Shown: positions 1 through 5,028 of the stretch, one piece after another
Layout: each line of letters opens with the position of its first letter
Position numbering within the stretch: the stretch's first letter is position 1
Assembly (NCBI GenBank): GCA_023262305.1
Contig: JALRCK010000215.1
Location: forward strand, 1-5,028
Origin: Deltaproteobacteria bacterium
GTDB taxonomy: Bacteria; Bdellovibrionota_C; UBA2361; OMII01
Length of the DNA stretch: 5,028 bases
Reading direction: 5' to 3'
The notes under the pieces: model-generated
What the model was told of the DNA's origin: nothing
The model's input: the letters and a program-made list of their open reading frames with translations, nothing else
Database searches by the model: none
Position numbers and translations under genes: made by a program

Positions 1-7
1 AGCGAGA

Positions 8-22
8 CCTCTCTCTGAGAGG
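8..22. repeat. Short perfect hairpin (6-bp stem, 3-base loop)
   Basis: CCTCTC at 8-13 pairs with GAGAGG at 17-22 around a TCT loop. No T-run follows on either side, so it does not look like a typical intrinsic terminator. It lies in the 170-base stretch before the + strand gene, where I can support no complete gene. Chance occurrence is possible. Confidence 0.35.
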
Positions 23-128
23 AGAAGACGTTTGGTCCTGACTGCATGTGCTCGCCTAGCGAATATGGGATGCCTCATCTCATAGTGCTAGAAAGATCTC
101 AAACGAACAACAGCTTGAACTCCGCATT

Positions 129-141
129 CCTTCTTGGAAGG
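129..141. repeat. Short perfect hairpin (5-bp stem) upstream of the + strand ORF
   Basis: CCTTC at 129-133 pairs with GAAGG at 137-141 around TTG, flanked by ATT before and TTTA after. It sits 29 bases before the ATG at 171. It could be a weak terminator-like or 5'-leader structure, or simply coding sequence if the + strand gene starts further upstream. The evidence is only the symmetry. Confidence 0.25.
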
Positions 142-170
142 TTTACGCCCCCGCAGTATACTCGCTCTTT

Positions 171-1274
171 ATGGCTCGCGAGTTTTGGAACAATTTCTCA
201 CCTGAAAATCAGCGTACGTTTCAAACACTCTCAATTCCAAAGCTTCAAACTCTCGCCCCGAAAGATGATTGCGCTCCGCGCGCGTTCCTCCACTCCGCGG
301 GGATCTCCTCTCTTGAAGAGGTGATTGATCGCAGACATCGAGCCTATCCGATCGATCTCGGCTCGATCGGCGATGATGGGGCGTATAGCCCCTTTCGTGC
401 CCGCCTTCACGGCCTTGTAAAGGATTTCTTTCTCGGAGAGTCAATTCACCTGGAGCGACATCGAGGTCGGGAACACCTCTCACGACGCCCGCCACAGCAC
501 CTTGATGTGCGACCGGTTGGGTCGTGCAAATTCCCGTCAACGGGGGATACCATCCAGCTCTTTTGTTGTCGGTATGGGGAGACCCAACACACAGAGAGGA
601 ACCCCTATGAAAGCAGTTGGGCTCATCGAGATGAGACCCTTCATCCTCGCGATATCCACCTCGCCATCCCATCTCGAGCTGGCTTGACCCCTCCGGACGC
701 GGTGAGCCTCGTTAACCCACTACGCATGTCACCACGCGAATATCTTGAGGACGGAGAGGCGGGGGCAGTTTTCGCGTGCACTGAGGGAATGCCCGGATTC
801 ATAGCGGATCTGTACTGGTCGGAATCCGCGTTCATCGAATCCCTCAATCGAGTCCAAGAGATTGGGCGCAAACTCATCGGGGACTACGCAATAATGCGAG
901 CAAGCGTCCGTGGCACGGGCGAGTGTGAATTCCAAGAGCCGTCAGCCATCCTCTCAAAACTCTACGAGAGCGCGGCACAATTTGGACAGACCCAAGAGAT
1001 TCCCCTCTTCGCCGCTGGAATCTGGGGAGTCGCTGTTCACAAACATAGTCGTGGGACATTTGCGTGCCAGATGGGCGTAGTCGGTATCGAGGTCAACTAC
1101 TCATCTCAAGAGCCAGACAAGCCGATCCTTCCGAACAAAGAGCGCTGTTTCGCGATTATTAATTTTATCCTGGCGCGGGATGAGTTTGGATTTCTCTCAA
1201 TCACCCCGGACCGGTACACTCGCATGCCGCTTGGTGACCTTCCGTGGTACGACACGCTGCCGGAACTCTCGTAG
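171..1274 (+). CDS. Hypothetical protein of unknown function, possibly frame-damaged
   Basis: A 367-codon ORF from ATG to TAG whose family I do not recognise. I see no signal peptide, membrane segment or known catalytic motif. Residues about 1-85 and 175-367 read like an ordinary soluble protein with mixed helix and strand patterns. One example is the hydrophobic run FAAGIWGVAVHKH near residues 281-293. Residues about 90-145 are unusually rich in His, Arg and Cys, which is typical of a wrong reading frame; over the same DNA the other two + frames give more protein-like text (see findings). The ATG at 171 has no Shine-Dalgarno sequence in front of it (only pyrimidine-rich sequence), and the frame stays open upstream to a TAG at 57-59 without another ATG, GTG or TTG. 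The true start is therefore doubtful. The gene converges on the glycosyltransferase operon. It could be an intact protein of unknown family, a decaying gene, or a gene with base-calling errors. Confidence 0.5.
   Translation: MAREFWNNFSPENQRTFQTLSIPKLQTLAPKDDCAPRAFLHSAGISSLEEVIDRRHRAYPIDLGSIGDDGAYSPFRARLHGLVKDFFLGESIHLERHRGREHLSRRPPQHLDVRPVGSCKFPSTGDTIQLFCCRYGETQHTERNPYESSWAHRDETLHPRDIHLAIPSRAGLTPPDAVSLVNPLRMSPREYLEDGEAGAVFACTEGMPGFIADLYWSESAFIESLNRVQEIGRKLIGDYAIMRASVRGTGECEFQEPSAILSKLYESAAQFGQTQEIPLFAAGIWGVAVHKHSRGTFACQMGVVGIEVNYSSQEPDKPILPNKERCFAIINFILARDEFGFLSITPDRYTRMPLGDLPWYDTLPELS
348..370. repeat. 8-bp perfect inverted repeat inside the + strand ORF
   Basis: CCGATCGA at 348-355 and TCGATCGG at 363-370 are exact reverse complements separated by 7 bases. 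The repeat falls inside reading frame that otherwise looks like normal coding sequence (residues about 60-67, YPIDLGSI). It may therefore be incidental to the CGATCG-rich local sequence. No function is claimed. Confidence 0.4.
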
Positions 1275-1279
1275 GAGGT

Positions 1280-1305
1280 AAGGGCGGTCGCAAGCCTGCC
1301 CCTTT
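1280..1305. terminator. Possible weak bidirectional terminator between convergent genes
   Basis: An imperfect hairpin lies in the gap between the convergent stop codons at 1272-1274 and 1304-1306. The left arm AAGGGCGG (1280-1287) pairs with the right arm CCTGCCCCTT (1295-1304), with one bulged T and one bulged C, around a 7-base loop. Only three T residues follow on the + strand, and the right arm reaches into the stop codon of the - strand gene. Position favours a terminator for the convergent units, but the stem is bulged and the T-run is short. Confidence 0.3.
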
Positions 1306-2638
1306 ACATCGAAGAGGCGTGCTGGGCAGCTTTACGCCGCAGCTCCTCCACAAATGGCGTAACGATGATCTCACTCGCTCCGGGCATATCACCCACCGGA
1401 GCATCAACAAGCGTTTTAATCTCCTGTAAAAGCGCTGTTTCACCCCGCTTGTAGAGCCCATCCCATGCGCGCATGACACCAACGAGCGCGGGCGCCGACC
1501 TCGTAAAGATATCTCCGAGCTTACTCGCGACACGCGAGGGCTCGTTCTCCTCCCGCGTCAAAGTCTCCCCCTTTTTCCCAAGAGGCCGAGAATTCTCGTG
1601 CGTGACGCTCTGAAGGATCTCAACGAGCTGAGCAGTTTCATGGAGACCTGGCTCCACAACAAAAGCAACATCAGAAGATAATTGTTCTCCCCTTCCACAC
1701 CTCATCACAACGGCCGGAACCGCCGCTGCCATCGAGAGCTCAAGATAGGGACTCAACCGTGCGTGAGGGTTTGAGTTCAGAAGCAACGCGAGATCACTTG
1801 CGGCTACAAGCTCACGCCAACGCTCAGGATAGTTCCCCTCAACTATCGTGACTTTTTCACCGACACCAAACTCATTCACCATCCGCTGAGCATCAGCCCG
1901 CTCTGAAGGCTCAATCACCCAGGTGAGGTGGCACGCCCTCTTGCTATCTGCGACCGCGGGCAAGAACTTATGCGCTCGTCCCTCAAGACGGGTGGTACCC
2001 GTCGCGAGGATCTGCAGCGGTCTCTCGGTACCGGCGGAACGCTGATCAGCGATCAATGAAACGGGAACGGGGATATAGTCAGAAGCGTGCCCACCCGCCG
2101 CATACTCAAGACGACCAGAGATGAAACGATGGAGCGTTCCCTCCGCCCACTCAGAGTTGTAGAGTACAACGGGTGACACCGAGGTCTCCCGATCTCCTGA
2201 AGGCTGAGGCTGCAAAGGAAGATCGTCTCGCTCTAAGAATGGAAGCGAGAGATCGAGCATCTGTTGAAGAGATCTCTCCCACGGACTTGTGTGAATACCC
2301 TCTGCGCCAGGATCAGAGAGGAAGGTGTCGTGCATCCATGTGATACCCGGCATGATCCCGACCTGCGTGCGCACGACGCGACCAGCGGCGCCGTCTTCCA
2401 CCTGATAGAAAAAGAGATCAAACGGATTCACGCGGTGTCGTTGGTAAGCATTGAGCGTGTTGAACCGAGGAAGGCCGAGATGCTCTCCTGGTTGAAGTCC
2501 TGAGAAGACCTCTATCTCAAACTTCTCACGCATCAAGGGCAGAAGGATGTCCGAGCAGTATTGAGAGATAGTCACCACTCGCTCATCTGGACGAGCGATC
2601 GGCGTGAACCAAGCGATGCGCAGCTTCTTATCAGCCAT
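1304..2638 (-). CDS. Divergent GT-B / GT4-like glycosyltransferase
   Basis: Predicted sugar transferase of 444 residues, probably cytoplasmic and using a nucleotide-activated sugar to extend a surface glycan. The N-terminal half begins with a Rossmann-like strand, LRIAWFTPIARPDE (residues 6-19). It continues with FDLFFYQVEDG (73-83) and PGITWMHDTFLSD (97-109), the PG...HD pattern seen in a subgroup of GT4 enzymes. VVLYNSEWAEGTL (157-169) marks the interdomain region. The C-terminal half has PLQILATGTTRLEGRAHKFL (207-226), WRELVAASDLALLL (274-287) and SPYLELSMAAAVPAVV (296-311), which matches the GT4 donor-site helix. Only the second Glu (E300) of the usual E-x7-E motif is present; residue 292 is His. 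The tail from about residue 340 is helical and lacks a known motif. A GTG at 2641-2639 could also start it, but the ATG at 2638 forms a TGATG overlap with the upstream gene and has better spacing from an AAGG site. It is the last gene of the operon-like unit. Sugar, linkage and acceptor cannot be read from the sequence. Confidence 0.85.
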   Translation of the reverse strand: MADKKLRIAWFTPIARPDERVVTISQYCSDILLPLMREKFEIEVFSGLQPGEHLGLPRFNTLNAYQRHRVNPFDLFFYQVEDGAAGRVVRTQVGIMPGITWMHDTFLSDPGAEGIHTSPWERSLQQMLDLSLPFLERDDLPLQPQPSGDRETSVSPVVLYNSEWAEGTLHRFISGRLEYAAGGHASDYIPVPVSLIADQRSAGTERPLQILATGTTRLEGRAHKFLPAVADSKRACHLTWVIEPSERADAQRMVNEFGVGEKVTIVEGNYPERWRELVAASDLALLLNSNPHARLSPYLELSMAAAVPAVVMRCGRGEQLSSDVAFVVEPGLHETAQLVEILQSVTHENSRPLGKKGETLTREENEPSRVASKLGDIFTRSAPALVGVMRAWDGLYKRGETALLQEIKTLVDAPVGDMPGASEIIVTPFVEELRRKAAQHASSM

Positions 2639-3738
2639 CACGCCGCCTTGTTAGCCTCTTGGGTGTCACGAGCAGCGAGAGGTGAGAGCAGCGCGTCGAT
2701 GACCGTATCCCATCCTGCGGCGAGCATGCCGGACCCCTCGATGAAAGCCCTTCCAGCGGTGCCCATCCGCTTTGCCGCCTGAGGATCTCTCTGAAGCGCG
2801 TTGAACGCCTCTGCGATAGCGCCAGCGTCGGGAGCGACTACTCGACCATTTTCGTTGTCACGAACGAACTCCAGCGTTCCGCCACTGTCCGTTGCAGTTA
2901 CCACTGGTCGCCCACTCGCCATCGCCTCAAGGGTGACGTAGCCGTAATCTTCGTCAAAGGGAGCGTAGAAAACCCCCATCGCCTCTGCGTAGAGATCAAC
3001 GAGCGCCTCATCACTCACACGCCCGAGAAACTCAACCCGCCTTCCGATATCGTGCCCTTTGATGATGTTATTGAAGTACTCCATCACCCCGGGCTCGTCT
3101 GCGACACCCACGACCTTGAGCGTTACTTCCGGAGAGACATACTTCATGGCATTGAGCATCAGGTCGAGCCGCTTGATGCGGCAAATCCGCCCAACTGAGA
3201 GGATATATGGTTTCGAGTCCCGACTCTGGTATCGATTGCCGAGCGGAAGGGGTGGATAGAGCACGGTAGATGAGAGTCCGTTATACGCTTGCAAACGGTC
3301 TGCAACGTTCTTTGAGATCGCGCCACGGTACGAGCACTCTTCAAGCGTCAGCTCATCGCCGTCAGTTATCATGCGACGAAGCGCTTCATCGCGTGGATCA
3401 TCTCCCAGATCCGAATACTGCCCCCCATGTAGGTCATACATCGAACGAAGCTGGTGAACTAACCACACACTCTTTTTAGGGTGTCGCGCGTAGTAGGTTG
3501 GAAACTTCGTCGCGATGATGAGATCGACTTTACCACCTGCGAACTCAGCGAGATCAAGGGAGCGCCACATCGCGGCCTGCGCAAGGAGGTTCTGCTTGGG
3601 GAGGGGATTAAACGGCAACTCGATGACGTCTGCCTCATGCCCACGCGCCTTGAGGTTCTTTATCAACGTTGCAACGAGGATCTCCTGCCCTCCGTGGGTA
3701 AAGGGAACCTTTGCTCCTAGAACGAGAATTCGAGCCAT
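2638..3738 (-). CDS. GT4-family glycosyltransferase
   Basis: Predicted retaining glycosyltransferase with the GT-B fold, 366 residues, the normal length for the family. It would transfer a sugar from a nucleotide-sugar donor to a growing surface polysaccharide at the cytoplasmic side of the inner membrane. The N-terminal acceptor domain begins ARILVLGAKVPFTHGGQE, with the glycine-rich loop at residues 15-18. VWLVHQLRSMYDL follows at 91-103. The C-terminal donor domain starts near residue 177 with YILSVGRICRIKRLDLML (178-195), which carries the Arg184/Lys189 pair expected to hold the donor phosphates. RVEFLGRVSDEALVDLYAEA (234-253) is the usual strand and helix before the donor site. The E-x7-E motif is intact as E263 and E271 in FDEDYGYVTLEAMASGRPVV, followed by the SGG loop at 285-287. 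The ATG lies 2 bases after the methyltransferase stop and behind a strong GGAGG. Its stop overlaps the next start. Donor and acceptor specificity cannot be read. Confidence 0.93.
   Translation of the reverse strand: MARILVLGAKVPFTHGGQEILVATLIKNLKARGHEADVIELPFNPLPKQNLLAQAAMWRSLDLAEFAGGKVDLIIATKFPTYYARHPKKSVWLVHQLRSMYDLHGGQYSDLGDDPRDEALRRMITDGDELTLEECSYRGAISKNVADRLQAYNGLSSTVLYPPLPLGNRYQSRDSKPYILSVGRICRIKRLDLMLNAMKYVSPEVTLKVVGVADEPGVMEYFNNIIKGHDIGRRVEFLGRVSDEALVDLYAEAMGVFYAPFDEDYGYVTLEAMASGRPVVTATDSGGTLEFVRDNENGRVVAPDAGAIAEAFNALQRDPQAAKRMGTAGRAFIEGSGMLAAGWDTVIDALLSPLAARDTQEANKAA
2646..2649 (-). promoter_or_regulatory. Ribosome binding site deciding the start of the second glycosyltransferase
   Basis: On the - strand AAGG lies 7 bases before the ATG at 2638 but only 4 bases before the competing GTG at 2641. 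It is inside the 3' end of the upstream gene. Together with the TGATG stop/start overlap this favours the ATG and translational coupling or re-initiation. Confidence 0.45.
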
Positions 3739-3740
3739 CC

Positions 3741-5028
3741 TTACACCACCTCCAGCACGAGCGCGTAATCCTGGAATCCGTACAACAACCGGTTCAGCTG
3801 CTCAATGTTCTGGTTAATGCGGTGAACGGTGTCGACAACGGTCGGAGGATGGTTAGGATCGACCGGTATCTCCTTCAGCATGTGGTTTGGAGCAACCGGC
3901 GAGAGGTACCTGGTCTCAACGATCTTTAAACCAGCCAAGGTAGCCGTATACCCGAGGGTATCTGGATGCATCGGCCACACATGTGTTGGATCTCGGAAGT
4001 AATTAGATGACAACGCAAGGAGCGATTGAGGATTAATGGTCTCGAAAACTATCCTTGAGCCTGGTTTCAATTTCCTCTTGGCGAGCTCGCATAATTCGAG
4101 CAGCTGCGCGCGAGTTAAGTGCTCGACGACCTGGATGGCTATCAAGCCACCAAGGGAGGCGTCCTCAAGAGAACGAAGGTGCGCGATGCCATCGCCGAAC
4201 TTGGTGTCACATCCGGCGGCGTTGGCGACGTTCACCATCACGGTATCGAGGTCAACTCCGTAGGAGCGCACCCCTGCCCTCTTGAACAACCGCTGCAGCT
4301 CGCCCCGACCCGATCCGATCTCAAGAACGGAACCCTGCGCGCTCTTGAATATCTCAGGATATATTGAGAGACGGCGCTCGATCTCCCCTTCTCCTCCCCG
4401 ATAACGATTCTCAAGGAGCAGGTACGAGGGATCTGGAAGAGCGATCGGCTCATTGTTCTCTGAAGTACGGGGCGGGTGAGGATCGGTGTATCGGGGGAAA
4501 TTATTTACTATGCCCTCCAATCCCCGAATCATCGAATCGAGCGCTCCGATACGATCCTTCATCAACGACTGCATGTCTTGCTGAAGCGCTAAAATAGCTG
4601 CGCTCTTTTCATCGTCGATCCGATCGATCTTGCGCATGACGTCGTTATCGCGTGCGTCGATGTAGCGTCCGATCTCATTCAAGTGGCGAACGAGGTGCTC
4701 TGTAAAGGAGCGCTCAGCGTTAAAGTAATCGGCGAGGAAGAGCTTCCTGATAACCTTGCGGCTGACTCGCTTAAAGAGGGGAACCAACTTGCCGAGGGGG
4801 CCGCGTCGGTGGCTTGGGATTACCGCCGGAGTGAGCTGCGAATCGTATGCGTAGCCCTGATTGAGGTAGCGAAGCTCTTCAGAATGTTGCAGGTCCCCGA
4901 CCCTGACATTACCATCTTTAGAGAACCGAGGGGCTGTGCGAGAGCGCTCGCGATTTTTATCCCGATTTCCCTCGACGTCAGCCTTGATCCGCTCACGGAT
5001 CTCGCCCATCAATGTGCGGATATCTTTG
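3741..5028 (-). CDS. Coiled-coil SAM-dependent methyltransferase of a polysaccharide cluster (5' end probably outside window)
   Basis: Predicted class I SAM methyltransferase acting on a sugar or glycan end. Numbering is from the ATG at 5009. Residues 60-110 hold a basic, amphipathic stretch with SHRRGPLGKLVPLFKR (66-81), followed by FN and helical sequence. This N-terminal pattern recurs, from my memory of such clusters, in polysaccharide glycosyltransferases and methyltransferases. Residues about 105-170 are predicted coiled coil, with charged heptads from HLVRHLNEIGRYI to LDSMIRGLEGIV. A spacer leads to LLLENRYRGGEGEIERRL (197-214), then SAM motif I VLEIGSGRGE (228-237), the acidic strand end GVDLD (251-255), AIQVVEHL (291-298), FETINPQSL (322-330) and FRDPTHVWP (338-346), a motif typical of O-antigen-type methyltransferases. 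The end has INQNIEQLNRLLYGFQDYALV. Possible starts are TTG 5012 and ATG 5009, but neither has a ribosome site. The frame stays open to the edge, giving KDIRTL before the ATG, so the start is probably beyond 5028. It is first of the three visible operon genes. The methylated position is unknown. Confidence 0.88.
   Translation of the reverse strand, partial: KDIRTLMGEIRERIKADVEGNRDKNRERSRTAPRFSKDGNVRVGDLQHSEELRYLNQGYAYDSQLTPAVIPSHRRGPLGKLVPLFKRVSRKVIRKLFLADYFNAERSFTEHLVRHLNEIGRYIDARDNDVMRKIDRIDDEKSAAILALQQDMQSLMKDRIGALDSMIRGLEGIVNNFPRYTDPHPPRTSENNEPIALPDPSYLLLENRYRGGEGEIERRLSIYPEIFKSAQGSVLEIGSGRGELQRLFKRAGVRSYGVDLDTVMVNVANAAGCDTKFGDGIAHLRSLEDASLGGLIAIQVVEHLTRAQLLELCELAKRKLKPGSRIVFETINPQSLLALSSNYFRDPTHVWPMHPDTLGYTATLAGLKIVETRYLSPVAPNHMLKEIPVDPNHPPTVVDTVHRINQNIEQLNRLLYGFQDYALVLEVV
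3746..3753 (-). promoter_or_regulatory. Strong ribosome binding site for the GT4 glycosyltransferase
   Basis: GGAGGTGG on the - strand ends 7 bases before the ATG at 3738 and lies within the last codons of the methyltransferase gene. The core GGAGG is 10 bases from the start. This supports the ATG at 3738 and close coupling of the two genes. Confidence 0.6.

Noticed and set aside
32..85. Possible 17-codon leader peptide from TTG at 32, spaced 7 bases from GGAG
   Set aside because: The spacing is good, but the peptide has no attenuator-like codon run and no following terminator/antiterminator pair is evident.
46..324. Small + strand ORF of 92 codons overlapping the start of the unknown gene
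   Set aside because: The only purine-rich site (GAGAGGAG, 17-24) is about 21 bases from the ATG, too far. The part overlapping 171-324 competes with a better frame. It cannot be excluded for 46-170 but is not supportable.
169..672. Long antisense ORF of 167 codons opposite the + strand gene
   Set aside because: Its translation is Arg/Gly/His-rich with no domain-like pattern and looks like a shadow of the opposite strand. No ribosome site was seen to support it.
502..687. Separate small + strand gene starting at ATG 502
   Set aside because: The good protein-like part of this frame begins upstream of its ATG (from about 442) and fades after about 520. It is better explained as a shifted piece of the 171-1274 gene than as its own gene.
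1275..1303. AGGAGG near the + strand stop as a ribosome site for a downstream + gene
   Set aside because: No suitable start codon follows at normal spacing and the downstream DNA is firmly coding on the - strand.
1201..1533. - strand ORF of 110 codons across the convergent junction
   Set aside because: It overlaps the end of the glycosyltransferase in another frame and has shadow-like Arg/Leu/Ser-rich composition.
3515..3817. + strand ORF of 100 codons across the glycosyltransferase/methyltransferase junction
   Set aside because: It lies antisense to two strongly supported genes, and its low-complexity Arg/Ala/Pro-rich composition marks it as a shadow.

Overview
This is a moderately GC-rich bacterial chromosomal segment. 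It carries Shine-Dalgarno-like sites and tightly packed genes, and looks like part of a surface-polysaccharide (O-antigen, capsule or other exopolysaccharide) gene cluster. The sequence does not fix a taxon. Paired GT4-type glycosyltransferases beside a polysaccharide-type SAM methyltransferase are most familiar from Gram-negative cell-surface loci, but that is inference from gene families. No tRNA, rRNA, CRISPR array, insertion sequence or transposase is visible.

Layout. Bases 1-170 hold no supportable complete gene, only two small hairpins and a stretch that stays open in frame with the next gene. Bases 171-1274 (+ strand) are a 367-codon ORF of unrecognised function. Its middle (about 435-607) reads better as protein in other frames, so it may be a frame-damaged gene or a mis-assembled one. 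A 29-base gap with a weak hairpin separates it from three convergent genes on the - strand. In transcription order these are: a methyltransferase with a coiled-coil N-terminal half (3741 to the window edge, 5' end probably outside), a canonical GT4 glycosyltransferase (2638-3738), and a divergent GT-B/GT4-like glycosyltransferase (1304-2638).

The three - strand genes form one operon-like unit. The methyltransferase and the first glycosyltransferase are 2 bases apart. The first glycosyltransferase overlaps the second in a TGATG stop/start, so translation is probably coupled. The likely joint job is building a glycan: the two glycosyltransferases add sugars from nucleotide-sugar donors at the cytoplasmic face of the membrane, and the methyltransferase modifies or caps a sugar. 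No promoter for this unit is visible and it presumably lies beyond 5028. The relation of the + strand gene to the cluster is unknown.

The most noteworthy points are the apparent compensating frame shifts in the + strand gene, the coiled coil attached to the methyltransferase (reminiscent of chain-capping, length-measuring enzymes), and the missing first glutamate of the GT4 donor-site motif in the terminal glycosyltransferase. I found no clear evidence of a wholly new system.
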